From Alopecurus myosuroides (Eukaryota > Streptophyta > Magnoliopsida > Poales > Poaceae): a stretch of 64,000 nt of DNA. Below are positions 12,384-23,523 of this stretch, piece after piece (position 1 is the first letter of the stretch; every line of letters begins with the position of its first letter). The notes under the pieces are model-generated. The model did not search any database. It was not told the DNA's origin and saw only the letters and a program-made list of their open reading frames with translations. The stretch lies in NCBI GenBank assembly GCA_028641055.1, contig CM054059.1, positions 109,442,263 through 109,506,262 on the forward strand, given 5' to 3'. The translations under genes and the position numbers were made by a program.

Positions 12384-12803
12384 ATGGCGCCCAAGGCCGA
12401 GAAGAAGCCGGCGGCGAAGGGCCCCGCGGCGGAGAAGGCCCCGGTGGAGAAGAAGCCCAAGGCGGAGAAGCGGGTCCCCAAGGAGGCCGGTGAGGGGAAG
12501 AAGGGCAAGAAGAAGGCGAAGAAGAGCGTCGAGACCTACAAGATCTACATCTTCAAGGTCCTCAAGCAGGTGCACCCGGACATCGGCATCTCCTCCAAGG
12601 CCATGTCCATCATGAACTCCTTCATCAACGACATCTTCGAGAAGCTCGCTGGGGAGTCTGCCAAGCTTGCCCGGTACAACAAGAAGCCCACCATCACCTC
12701 CAGGGAGATCCAGACCTCTGTTCGACTCGTCCTCCCAGGGGAGCTCGCGAAGCACGCCGTCTCTGAGGGCACCAAGGCTGTGACCAAGTTCACATCCGCT
12801 TAG
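12384..12803 (+). CDS. Histone H2B (copy 1), 139 aa
   Basis: Core nucleosome histone that dimerises with H2A. It is an intronless 139-residue frame starting at [10 protein letters not shown] and ending [10 protein letters not shown]. Residues 1-47 form a Lys/Ala/Pro-rich tail with plant-type KKPKAEKR repeats. From about residue 49 the histone fold follows ([74 protein letters not shown]). The conserved C-terminal AVTKF lysine, the plant monoubiquitination site (HUB1/2 pathway), is present. A longer open frame extends upstream to 12090, but the TATA box at 12263 and the match to copy 2 support the ATG at 12384. Copy 2 differs at a handful of tail residues and by I67V. Confidence 0.97.
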   Translation: MAPKAEKKPAAKGPAAEKAPVEKKPKAEKRVPKEAGEGKKGKKKAKKSVETYKIYIFKVLKQVHPDIGISSKAMSIMNSFINDIFEKLAGESAKLARYNKKPTITSREIQTSVRLVLPGELAKHAVSEGTKAVTKFTSA

Positions 12804-13526
12804 GTTTTGGTGGATTTAGATTGCTGTCTTTCTGTTTGGATGTTGTACATGATGTCTCGAATAGAAATGGTATTCTGTTTCCAGCTCCACATGATCCGAT
12901 TATTTACCGTTTCCTAGACTGAATGTGTTTGACGGTGAATGTAGAGAAATTGCTTGCTCTGAATGCCTTAGCCTTTTGGATGATGCTCAATGATCAGGTA
13001 GGCGTTGGGCTGTATCATGGTCACCTGAAATGTGAAATTTCAGAGGTGTTTTACTATGTACTGTTTTACACATTTGTAGTTGGTTAAAATGCACAATTTT
13101 TGTGTGTGGGAGTAGATCTTTGTATACGAGTAGATCTGAACATAATGATTCAATGGTATCTATAGCTACAGATGCCCTTGTTTGAATGAGACCTTCTGGA
13201 CCATTTTGGTTTTCAGCATCTTTTTGGATGCATATAATTCTAGTAATTGCTACAGTTAGTTAACATTGTGAACCACTTGAGGCTCAAAAGTTACTGTTAA
13301 TCAGAAGTTCAATTAAATTCGATTTACATTTAAAATTTAGCTGATCATGTCAGCAAACCTCTGAGAACAGCTACTAGTAACGTAAAGTCTGAAACATCAT
13401 ATACAGCTCTCTCTCTGTGTGCTGTAAGATGACCTGCTAGCTTGAACAGAAATGGTGTTCCGTTTCCAGCTCCATATATCATGTTAGTGTGATGGTTTAA
13501 TAGCTTCTAGATAGAATGTGTTTAAT
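12804..13526 (+). other. H2B-1 3' region, first downstream module and start of the second
   Basis: Non-coding. It carries a module with AATAGAAATGGTATTC (about 12859) and ACACATTTGTAGT (about 13070), repeated from about 13440 (ACAGAAATGGTGTTCC). The same pair of modules follows H2B-2 (about 42826 and 43683). The first module presumably contains the H2B 3' UTR and poly(A) site; no canonical AATAAA was seen close to the stop. Confidence 0.6.
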
Positions 13527-13798
13527 GGAGAACGTCAAGAAATTGCTTGTTTTGAATTCCTTGAATTTGAGCTTTTCTTTATTCTCTGTGTTCCCCTATG
13601 ATCAGTCCAGCAAAGACAAGCATGAGGTATGCTTTGATTATTGCGTTGTTGCAGAGGCCGGGTGTAATTTGTATCTCCGCGATATTAATATATTCCCTTT
13701 ATAAAAAAAAGGAGAACGTCAAGAAATTGCTTGAATTTGAGCTTTTCTTTATTCTCTGTGTTCCCCTATGATCAGTTCAGCATGAGGTATGCTTTGAT
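13527..13798 (+). repeat. Long direct repeat flanking a LINE tail (target-site duplication)
   Basis: Copy 1 is 13527-13638 (112 bp) and copy 2 is 13711-13798 (88 bp). Both run from GGAGAACGTCAAGAAATTGC to GGTATGCTTTGAT. Copy 2 lacks two short internal pieces. Between them sits a 72-bp LINE 3' end, so the repeat is best read as an unusually long target-site duplication. Confidence 0.8.
13639..13710 (+). mobile_element. Extremely 5'-truncated LINE (3' end only, 72 bp)
   Basis: TTGCAGAGGCCGGGTGTAAT followed by GATATTAATATATTCCCTTTAT and an A8 tail is the characteristic 3' terminus of grass L1-type LINEs. The second half of the long direct repeat begins immediately after the A-tract, so both ends are defined. 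Confidence 0.8.
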
Positions 13799-13833
13799 GC
13801 CAATGGAGATTGATGGATAATACTGAATGATTA

Positions 13834-14185
13834 TGTTATGGTCGGATTACAGTATACACGCAAGAAGTCGACTAGTGGCTAGTTGTGGGCTTAGCCCAAG
13901 GAAATTAGGGGCTTAGCCCAAGTAAATTAGGGTTTAGAGGAGGCCGTCCTCCTATATAAACAAATGTATCCCTTCGTGATTGAATAGACAATAATCAGTA
14001 TCATACTGTCTCGTCTCCTGAAGGAGACGGGAGACCCCCAGCCCTAGCCGCACCAAACCCTAGCCGCCGCCCTCCTTCCTCCGCGCCGGCGCCTCGCCGC
14101 CGGCGCCAAGCCTCTCAACCTCTCCGCCCCCACTTCCACCCCTATAACCTCCGCCCTAAACCCGGTAGAACCCTAGCCTCTACCA
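13834..14185 (+). repeat. 5' LTR of Gypsy D (352 bp)
   Basis: Starts TGTTATGGTCGG and ends CCTCTACCA. TATATAAA at 13953-13960 is the likely promoter. It differs from the reassembled 3' LTR at three positions noticed by eye (AGGCCGTC/AGTCCGTC, CTTCGTG/CTTTGTG, GCGCCGG/GCGACGG). Confidence 0.95.
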
Positions 14186-14188
14186 CTT

Positions 14189-14198
14189 TGGTATCAGA
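14189..14198 (+). other. Primer-binding site of Gypsy D
   Basis: TGGTATCAGA begins 3 bases after the 5' LTR. It is complementary to the 3' end of initiator methionyl tRNA, the usual plant retrotransposon primer. Confidence 0.85.
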
Positions 14199-14211
14199 TT
14201 GCCTAGGTCTC

Positions 14212-17200
14212 ATGGGTTCCACAGGCCTTCCCATCCCCACCATCGCCGTCACCTCCGCCGCCATGACAGGCGCCCACGCGCCACCGGGGGCCCTCACCAC
14301 CGCCGACCAGGGGGCTAGCGCGGCTGCCACCCAGGCCGCCGCCGCGCCCCCACCAGCCACGGGCCTCGACCTCCTGCCCGCGGCACTGGCGGACCTCGCC
14401 GACGGACTCCGCGCCATCCGACTCGAGCTCGCCGAGCTCAAGGCGGGCCAGCACCCGCCGACCCCGGCGGCCGCTGCTCTGACCGTGTCCGCCACCCCGC
14501 CACCGCCGGGCCCCATCGCCAGCAAGGGCCGCCCCGCGTTCCAGTGGCCGGCGTCGCCCTCGCCGATCCCCTCATGGGCCGACACTCCTCCCGTCTACAC
14601 GCAGGCTGCGGTACGGACGACGGTTCAGCAGACTGCCCACACCTTTGGCGGTCCGGGCGGGTTTGCTGCTCCCTTCGCCGACAGCACGTCCTTTCCCCCA
14701 GGCCGCCCGGAGGGCGCCTACGGGGTCCCGCCGCCAGCACAGCAGCCGCCCCGCTTCACCAAGCTGGAATTCGCCACCTACGACGGCACAACCGACCCCC
14801 TGAACTGGCTGAACCAGTGTGAGCAGTTCTTTCGGGGGCAGCGGACGCTCAGCTCCGACCGCACGTGGATCGCCTCCTATCACCTACGGGGCGCCGCGCA
14901 GACTTGGTACTACGCCCTCGAGCAGGACGAAGGCGGGATGCCGCCATGGGAGCGTTTCCGCGACCTGTGACTCCAGCGGTTTGGACCGCCTCTCCGCGGC
15001 AGCCGTCTCGCCGAGTTGGGACGCCTCACCTTCACCACCACGGTCCAGGACTTCGCCGACCGCTTTCAGGCGCTCGCGTGCCATGCCCCGGGCGTCTCGG
15101 CACGGCAGCGCGCCGATCTCTTCGTCGGCGGCCTCCCCGACCACATCCGCGTCGACGTCGAGATGCGCCAGCCAGAGGACCTGCAGACGGCCATGTACTA
15201 CGCACGGGCCTACGAGCAGCGCGCCATCGCCATGCAGCAGGTGTACGCGCAACGGAGCAGCACTCGCCCCGCGCCCCGGCCCGCCTTGGCGCCCGCCGCT
15301 CCGCCGCGCCCCGCGCCGGAGGCCGCGCCCACGGGTCCTCCTGCGTCGACCCGCCCCTTCAAGCGGCTGACGGCTGCGGAGCAGCTCGATAGGCGCCGCA
15401 AGGGATTGTGCTTCAACTGCGACGAGCAGTATGCGCCGGGCCACACGTGCGCCCGCCTCTTTTACCTGGAGACTGTCGACGACGACGACGTGGCGGCCCT
15501 CTCCGCCGAGCTCGAGGCCGCCACCGTCACTACGGTCGGCGTCACGACCTACGGGCCGGTCGATGCATCCTCGTGCGTCATCTCTCTTCATGCTATGGCG
15601 GGCATCACGACGGCGAAGACGATGCTACTCCCGGTGACGATCAATGGGGAGCGCCTTACTGCTCTGGTGGACACGGGCTCGACGCACAACTTCTTGTCCA
15701 ACACCGTCATGCGCCGCCTCGCCTTACAGCCGGCGGGACCCGAGACGTACAGCGTCACCGTTGCCAACGGGGACCGTCTTACGTGCAAGGGCATGGCGCG
15801 ACAGGTTTCCATGCTCGTAGGCGACGAGCCGTTCTCCATCGACTGCATCGGCATCGACTTGGGCTGCTACGACTTCATCCTCGGCGTCGATTTCCTGCGC
15901 ACGTTAGGCCCTATCCTCTGGGATTTCGACGTGTTGTCCCTTATATTCTGGCGCGAGGGCGGCCGCCGTGTTCACTGGACGGGCTTGAGTAGCACCGGCG
16001 CATCACCACGGCTCCACCTGCTGGCTGACGCGCTGGACGAGGCGCATCCCCTCTTGGCCGACTTACTGCAGCAGCACGACGACATCTTCGACGAGCCGCA
16101 GGGCCCTCCCCCATCGCGGCCTTGTGACCACCGCATCCACCTGCTGCCGAATACGGCGCCCGTCGCAGTGCGGCCATACCGGTACCCACAGCTGCAGAAG
16201 GACGAGCTCGAGCGCCAGGTGGCGGTCATGCTGGCACAGGGTATCATTCGGATTTCGACGTCTCCGTTTTCCGCGCCCGTGCTCCTTGTGCGCAAGGCCG
16301 ACGGCACGTGGCGTTTCTGCATCGACTTCCGCGCCCTCAACGCCGTAACGTCCAAGGACAAGTTCCCCATCCCCGTCGTGGATGAGCTCCTGGACGAGCT
16401 GCACGGTGCGCGCTTCTTCACCAAGCTGGATCTGCGCTCGGGCTATCATCAGGTGCGCATGCACCCGGACGACATCGCGAAGACGGCGTTCCGCACTCAC
16501 CATGGCCACTACGAGTTTGTGGTGATGCCGTTCGGCCTCTCCAACGCGCCGGCGACTTTCCAGGCCTTGATGAACGACGTGCTCAGCCCCTACTTACGCC
16601 GCTTTGTGCTTGTTTTCTTTGATGATAATTTGATCTACAGCGCATCCTGGGCGGAGCACCTGCAGCACGTGGCCATCATCTTCAACGAGCTTCGAGCGCA
16701 TCGCCTTCATCTCAAGCGCTCGAAGTGCTCGTTTGGCACGACGTCCGTCGCATACTTGGGCCACGTCATCTCCGCGGAAGGTGTTGCGATGGACGCGGAC
16801 AAGGTCGCTGCCGTCGCCGCCTGGCCGACGCCCAAGTCCCCGCGCGCTCTTCGCGGATTTTTGGGCCTCGCGGGGTACTACCGGCGATACATCCAGGATT
16901 TTGGCCTCATCGCCGCGCCACTCACGCGCCTGCTCCGCCGCGACGCTTTCTCCTGGGACGAGGAGGCGGCCACGGCTTTCGCCGCCCTGCAGCAGGCCCT
17001 CACGACGGGCCCCGTTCTTCAGATGCCGGACTTCGACGAGCCGTTCGTGGTGGACTGCGACGCCTCCGGCATCGGCTTCGGCGCAGTCCTTCATCAGGGC
17101 GAAGGGCCACTCGCGTTCTTCAGCCGTCCCTTCGCCGCGCGCCACCACAAGCTCGCCGCGTATGAGCGCGAGTTGATCGGGCTGGTCCAGGCGGTGCGCC

Positions 17201-18948
17201 ACTGGCGGGCGTATTTGTGGGGCCGGACGTTCCGTGTACGCACGGACCACTACAGCCTGAAGTTCTTGCTTGATCAGCGCCTCTCCACCGTGCCGCAGCA
17301 TCAGTGGATCAGCAAGCTCTTCGGCTTCGACTTCACCGTCGAGTACCGTCCCGGCCGCCTCAACACGGTCGCCGACGCCCTGTCCCGCCGCGACATCGAC
17401 GACGCCACCGACACCCCCATAGTGGGTGCGGCCATGTGCATCCACTCAGGGCCATCGTTCGACTACATCGACGAGATTCGCCACGCTACTGCCGAGGCCG
17501 TGGATGCGCAGCAGCTGCGTCAGCGCCTGACTGACGGTGAGCTGACCGCGCCTTGGCGTCTGGATGAGGGACTACTACTCCATGGGCGCCGCATCTTCGT
17601 ACCGGATCATGGCGACTTGCGCCACCAGGCCTTGTCCTTGGCGCATTCTGCAGGTCACGAGGGCGTCCAGAAGACCCTCCACCGTCTCCGCACTGATTTT
17701 TACATTCCAGGGGACGGCGCTCTGGTGCGCGACTGGGTGCGGGCGTGTGTCACGTGTCAGCGGAACAAGACGGAGACGCTCCGCCCAGCGGGCCTACTGC
17801 AGCCGCTGGATGTACCATCCCAAGTGTGGGCAGACATCTCCATGGACTTCATCGAGGGGCTACCGAAGGTGGGCGGCAAGTCCGTCATCCTCACGGTGGT
17901 CGACCGATTCTCCAAGTACGCGCACTTCATCGCCCTGGGCCATCCCTACACGGCGGCATCCGTGGCACGCGCCTTCTTCGACGGCATCGTTCGTCTCCAC
18001 GGGTTTCCGTCCTCCATCGTCAGTGATCGTGATCCTGTGTTCACGGGTCGCGTCTGGAAGGACCTCTTTGGGTTGGCGGGCGTGAAGCTCCGCATGAGCA
18101 CGGCTTTTCATCCTCAGACGGACGACCAGTCCGAGGTCGTCAACAAGATCATCGCCATGTATCTCCGCTGCATCACCGGGGATCATCCACGAGCTTGGGT
18201 GGACTGGCTGGCGTGGGCCGAGTACTGCTACAACACGTCCTACCACTCCGCGCTGCACGCCACTCCCTTTGAGGTGGTCTACGGGCGGCCCCCGCCGGCG
18301 ATTCTACCCTATGCGCCTGGCACGGCACACACTGATACGGCGGATGACCTGCTGCGTACCCGCGATGATATACTGGATGAGGCACGCCAGCGACTTCTTC
18401 AGGCTCAGCAGCTGGCCAAGAGGTACTATGATGCACACCATCGTGAGGCGGAGTTTGCGGTGGGCGACTGGGTCTGGCTACGCCTTCTTCACCGGACGAC
18501 TCAGTCCTTGGACCCGCGCTCCCGGCGCAAGTTGGGGCCTCGTTACGCGGGTCCCTTCCGTGTGCTGGAGCGCATCGGCTCGCTCGCGTACCGTCTTCAG
18601 TTGCCCGAGGGATCGCGCCTCCACGACGTCTTCAACGTCGGTCTCCTGAAGGCCTACCGTGGCGACCCTCCGTCTGCACCACCAGTTCTTCCACCGATTT
18701 CGGATGGTCGTCTCGAGCCTGCCCCGGCAAGTGTCGCTCGCGTACTGAAGGCCCAGCAGTGCCGTGGAGTCTGGCACGTCTTGGTGCATTGGACAGGCAT
18801 GCTAGAGGAGGAGGCGACCTGGGAGAAGCTTGAAGATCTCCGCCAACAGTTTCCAGAAGTTCAGCTCGAGGACGAGCTGTTTGAGAAGGCGGGGAGAGAT
18901 GTTATGGTCGGATTACAGTATACACGCAAGAAGTCGACTAGTGGCTAG
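14212..18948 (+). pseudogene. Gypsy D gag-pol polyprotein with one nonsense codon
   Basis: A single reading frame from ATG 14212 to TAG 18946-18948, broken only by a TGA at 14968-14970 inside gag. Order: Pro/Ala-rich N-terminus; capsid region (14760-15230); variant zinc knuckle CFNCDEQYAPGHTC (15409-15450); aspartic protease DTGS (15670-15681); reverse transcriptase with FFDD (16615-16626); RNase H (about 17045); integrase with an HHCC finger (17640-17765) and catalytic D, D, E (17845, 18024, 18133); chromodomain-like end (about 18740-18890). Two local changes stand out: the usual Ile after FFDD is Asn, and the integrase motif reads TDDQSE. The frame runs 16 codons into the 3' LTR. It is non-functional only if the stop is not read through. 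Confidence 0.92.
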
Positions 18949-19096
18949 TTGTGGGCTTAGCCCAAGGAAATTAGGGGCTTAGCCCAAGTAAATTAGGGTT
19001 TAGAGGAGTCCGTCCTCCTATATAAACAAATGTATCCCTTTGTGATTGAATAGACAATAATCAGTATCATACTGTCTCGTCTCCTGAAGGAGACGG
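18900..19096 (+). repeat. 3' LTR of Gypsy D, part 1
   Basis: First 197 bp of the 3' LTR, ending in the target-site copy GACGG (19092-19096) created by element E. It is preceded by a purine-rich tract (AAGGCGGGGAGAGA) that serves as PPT and is also coding. Confidence 0.95.
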
Positions 19097-20456
19097 TGAA
19101 AGTGCACTATGGTCAACTAGAGGGGGGGGGGTGAATAGGTTGACTACCAATTTTTCTTTTCTTTTCCTTTTAAGGGGCTTAGTAAGATAAGATACGATTC
19201 TCTAGATGTGCAACTAGGTGAACAACCTATGTGAAGAGAGTAGTATGCGCAACGGAAGTAAAGCGTAAGGTAGTAAAGCAAACAACAAGTGTAAACAAGG
19301 AGACAAGGATATGATTCACCGTAGTTCCTTCTCAAAGAGAAGTACGTCTACGTTGGAGAGGTAGGGAGCCACCTAGGCGCTCCTCAATAGCACGGTTGTG
19401 CACACCTTGTTCTCCTTGAGCTTCTCCGGTGAGGGAGATGCTCGTTTCCACTATGAGGTCGACTTGAAGGCGTTGACCAAACCTTTACAAGGGCTTGAGG
19501 TCACTCCACAAGGATGGAGGCTCTCAAGCAATCCGTAGCTTCTTGCAACAAGGTGGAAACTACAAGCACGAGATCTACTAAGGTTTCTAGGCCTCAAGTA
19601 GGATTCTAGATCTACTAGGTTGTGGTGGATGGATTCGAGATTCCTTTGGTGGAAGTGTGGATCTAGGTCTCCTCTAGCTCTCCACCAAGTTTGGGAGTGA
19701 TTGGGTGGACGGAGTGGGAGATCTAAGAGGTTGAAGCTTTCATTAATGGCTAGGAGAGAGAGTGGGAAAAGCTTGGCATTTATGAGGTAGGTGAAGGGGT
19801 ATTTATACTCTTGGCACCGAAATGGCCGTTTGCAGTCCAGGGCACCGGAGGCTCCGGTGGTTTCACCGGAGGCTCCGGTGGGTCTTCTGTGCACTGCGCA
19901 GTTGCGCAGTGCCTTATCCTTTGCGCGCCGTTGAGGAGGCCGGAGGCTCCGGTGGATTGGGCGGAGGTTCCGCCCACCGGACCCGCACCGGAGGCTCCGG
20001 TGGAACCTCCGCCACTTTCTAACAGAAGGGGTAGCTGGCGGAGCCACCACCGGACCCTCCACCGGAGTCCATTTGCACTTGGACCAGGGGGCCACCGGAT
20101 GTCCACCGGAGCCTCCGGTGGAACCTCCGCCACTTTCCAACAGAAGGGTATTTTGGCGGAGTAACCACCGGATGCGCACCGGAGCTTATTTGCGCACAGG
20201 TTGAGGGCTGAGCCTCCGGTGGATTCACCGGAGCCTCCGGTGGATTTACCGGAGCCTCCGGTGGGTTCACCGGAGCTTCCGCCCCTGCACATTTTGGTTC
20301 CCTGGCTTTCTTTCTCTTAGCACTTTTCGAATATCTCAAGCATTAGCCCCATAGATATAGTGAACCTAATAACCTGGGCATTTTCATCATTTGAACAAAC
20401 ATTAGATCAAACAGTTATGTTGTCATATAATTACCAAAACGGACGATGATCTTTCA
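19097..20456 (-). repeat. 3' LTR of Copia E (left in window, 1360 bp)
   Basis: On the plus strand it begins TGAAAGTGCACTATGG and ends GATGATCTTTCA. It contains a G10 run near the edge and many CACCGGAG(G/C)CTCCGGTG palindromes at 19840-20285. The 106- to 242-residue open frames inside it are translations of these repeats, not recognisable proteins. Confidence 0.95.
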
Positions 20457-20470
20457 ATCTCCCCCTTTTT
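20457..20470 (-). other. Polypurine tract of Copia E
   Basis: On the minus strand AAAAAGGGGGAGAT directly abuts the 3' LTR, the expected primer site for plus-strand DNA synthesis. Confidence 0.85.
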
Positions 20471-20859
20471 GGTAATTGATGACAACATAATTATTTGCAT
20501 GATTACGGACTCAATATGAACGGAGCTCCCCCTAAAGATATGCTCCTTTCATATTGAGATCACTAAGACATGATATAAACTAATAATATGACAATGATAA
20601 CACATAGCACACATAACACATAGATAATATGAAACGAGGTTCACACATGATCACAATATAGCGAGGTTCACGATAGATACGAATAAGGTAAACAAACGAA
20701 GTTCCAAATAGTTCAAATCAAACTCCCTCAAGCAAAAGAGAGATGCAAATCGAAGAAAGCTTGAGGGACCATGCAAATGCCCGTTGCCTAATATATCTTT
20801 CTCCCCCTTTGGCATCAAGATACCCAAAAGGAGGGAGAGTGAAGTGCTAACGCCCCAAA

Positions 20860-22662
20860 TCACTCGGAGGATGAGGAAGATGCTTCCGGAGCCGGGGAGG
20901 GAACACGGTGGTGAGAGCTAGTGGCTTCGTCTCCTTCTTCCTCGGACCATTCAATGAGCTTGCCCTTGGAGTCCTTGGCTTGCCATGCATCCCAATCCGT
21001 GATGTCATCAAGAACCGGGGATTCAATGGAGAGACCCTCTTCACGGAGACGATCACGAGATGCTTGAGCCTTCTTGCGTTCCTTGAGTTCCCGATCATAA
21101 TGTGCTTCCCATTGATGTTGCTCAATCTTTTTGTTCAAGCAAAACACTTTCTTGAGAGCCCGAGCCATCCATTTGAAAGCATTGCTAGAGGGAGGAGGTT
21201 GAGATGGACCCTCGGCTTCTTCTTCCTCATCCACAATGATGCGAGGCCTAGCCTTGTGCTTGCGGACAGCTGGAGTGGGGTGCACAACGGGCTCGGTGTG
21301 ATTCTTCATGAGAAGCCGCTTTTCCGTGTGAGAGATCCAAAGCTTATCATCCAAAGGATCATCCGGAAACTTATCATTCCACACGTGCAATATGATCTTC
21401 ATGATGAAAGGCCCAAAACAAGCATTCTTGCGGTTGGCAATGGCATGCCACAACTCGTTCCAAATGTAGTCAAGCACATCAAGCTTGCGAGGAGTGGCAT
21501 CCATACGGTATTGATGAGTAAGAAGCAGCAAGTTCTTCATGTAACCTTGAATCTCATCCACATTGCCCGCCTTTGGATTGATAGTCTCTCTATAGATCCG
21601 TAACATGATGTCATAAGTGGGAAAGAGACCCTTGACGAACCCCACGGCATATTTCTTCCAATGATAGAGGGGAGTGAGATCATCCTTCGAACTAGATTGA
21701 GCGGAGTGAACTCGAAACCATCCATTAGCAAATTCTTCTCCGTTGGCAAAAGGACCAAAATCTGGGTAGCCACCAAGAATAGTTCCAACATCCTTCCAAG
21801 TGATGTCAAGTTGTTTTCCCTTGGTCATCCAAATGAGGTGGCGGTTGGTCTCATTGCCAAGATGAACTGTGGCAAGGAACTGACAGACGAGCTCTTCATC
21901 AAAGTCTTGTTGAAGAGTGATAATGGGACCGAGACCAAACTTCTCAATGAGCTCGAGGGCCTCCCCAAAGTACTTGTGATTGCGTTCCATGTGACCAATA
22001 CTTATAGCATGTTGGGGAACAACATTCTCCTTGGGCTTCCTCATCAAGATCTCAGTGAAGATCTGTCCTTGGAAGGCGGTGTGAAAACGCGGATCCTTGC
22101 CCCGGAATTGGGGCATTTGGCGGTCACGGGCAATGACATATGGATTTTCCCTTCTTTCCTTTACAAATGTCGCATCGGACATCTTGGATGCGGTTGGTGT
22201 GGTGTTCTTCCTTGGCAAAGTCTTCTCGGGAGCCGGAAATCTCTTGCGCTTGCCTTGAGTACGGTCAAGTTCCTCTTGAATTTCATCCACGGGTTGTGGC
22301 TTGCGGCGGCCCGTGGACTTGTACCGTTGCCCTTTTCCCTTGGAACCGGAAGCATCTAAAGAGAGAAAGCAAGGAGAATATGAAGAACGAGTAAAGCTCG
22401 AGAGGATGAAGCACGCACAAAACCAAGAACCCAACATACTCATGGTGTTAGGAAGGAATAATCTAGGGTTAGGGTAATGGAGCCCATATACCCACAATGA
22501 TTCAAACCTAACATACACTTTCTAGGTTACGAGGGTTTGTACTAGGGAAATTCCACTCCTAACACCAAATCCACAAATCTAGAAGGCTAGAACATGAGCT
22601 CTTATGCATCTCATCTATCAACTAGATGAGAGAGAGAGAGAGCACGTACCGGCGGCATCCAT
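20860..22662 (-). CDS. Third (env-position) ORF of Copia E, predicted spliced, 502 aa
   Basis: A long minus-strand frame lies between pol and the 3' LTR, the position of the env-like ORF of SIRE-type elements. It opens at 22518 but has no ATG there. A better model has a 13-bp first exon (22650-22662) starting with ATG, donor GTACGT at 22649, and acceptor TTTCTCTCTTTAG ending at 22356. The second exon (20860-22355) then continues in frame, giving 1509 nt. The protein is basic near its N-terminus. Its middle (about residues 130-330) resembles the Athila ORF1/plant 'putative transposon protein' type (LVCQFLATVHLG, QLDITWKDVGTILGG). The C-terminus has a Lys/Glu coiled-coil-like stretch and an acidic Ser-rich end. 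No clear signal peptide or transmembrane segment is visible in the spliced form. Function is unknown. Confidence 0.7.
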
Positions 22663-22861
22663 GGTGAAAAAGGGAGGAGGGAAGAGTCCCGGGGCGTCCT
22701 GAGGCAAGGAGGAGGTCTCCCCGCGGTGGAGCGCCCGAATCCGGCGGCGGTGAGCTTGGGGGCGGCGGCGGTTTGAGAGGAGGAAGATGGGGGCGGGTGG
22801 GGGAAAATGAGATTGGATCTCACTTACCCCCGCGCGCCCCAATCTTATCCGCAGTAATTTT

Positions 22862-23070
22862 TCCGCCGGCGGAGCCTCCGGTGGTTTCACCGGAGCCTCC
22901 GCTCCCGCCAGCGGAGCCTCCGGTGGAATTCACCGGAGCCTCCGCCCCTGTCCCAAAACATTAGGTTTTGGCCCGCTGAGCCACAGGGACCCATCGGAGC
23001 CTCCGGTGAGGTTCCGGTGGACAGGCCCGGCGGAGCCTCCGGTGGTTTCACCGGAGGTTCCGCCCAGATG
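22862..23070. repeat. Internal cluster of CCGGAGCCTCCGG palindromes in Copia E
   Basis: The same GGAGCCTCCGGTG-type palindromes that fill the LTRs recur here, just upstream (in minus-strand sense) of the third ORF and its GC-rich leader. The cluster lies between pol and ORF3. Confidence 0.75.
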
Positions 23071-23523
23071 AATTTCAGCGCGCCAAGATTGGAAAAACTC
23101 GAGCAATACTATAAGAGCAAGGGTTTGGGCAAGTGGGGCTTGGGTTGGAAAAACGTTACTGTCATACGAGAGACATTCCTCGACGGGGTTCGCAAGAACC
23201 ATAAAACAAGTGAAAAACCGAACCCGTACGAGTTGTCAAGATGTGGATATAATGTGAAAAAATGATCAAAAACACATCAAATGTCGGTGGCCGAGGCCAC
23301 CATGTTTGAGTGTGTAACTTGGCACCGCGAAGATATATCTTGGGTCCAAAATTACTACTCACAATTAAGCACAATGAGTCACAAATTGACTAGATATGCA
23401 ATGATTGATTGATTTTCGCATAATAAAAGGAGTGCATACTCATGAATTGAGTAGCGCTCCCCCTATTTCCATGCCTACACCTAAACTAGATAGCAAGTAT
23501 GATGAAGGTAGATATGCAAGGTT

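Noticed and set aside
12270..12755. Long antisense frame over H2B-1 (and 42232-42714 over H2B-2)
   Set aside because: Leu/Arg-rich shadow of the GC-biased H2B codons; no recognisable protein.
12090..12803. A 237-codon frame extending H2B-1 upstream
   Set aside because: The extra 98 codons cover the octamers, CCAAT and TATA box. The extension is not conserved at H2B-2.
14884..15591. A 235-codon antisense frame over Gypsy D gag
   Set aside because: It lies opposite a recognisable gag/zinc-knuckle/protease frame in GC-rich DNA and has no independent support.
19840..20290. Possible CRISPR-like array because of regular palindromes
   Set aside because: Spacing is irregular, spacers are short and repetitive, and the setting is a plant LTR. 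CRISPR does not apply.
19451..20339. Pro/Gly-rich frames of 106-242 codons in the LTRs of Copia E (also 29971-30859)
   Set aside because: They translate the CCGGAG palindrome repeats and are present in both LTRs; no domain is recognised.
22356..22518. Treating 22518 as the true start of ORF3 in Copia E
   Set aside because: There is no ATG there, and the segment is bounded by a strong splice acceptor at 22356. It is more likely intronic.
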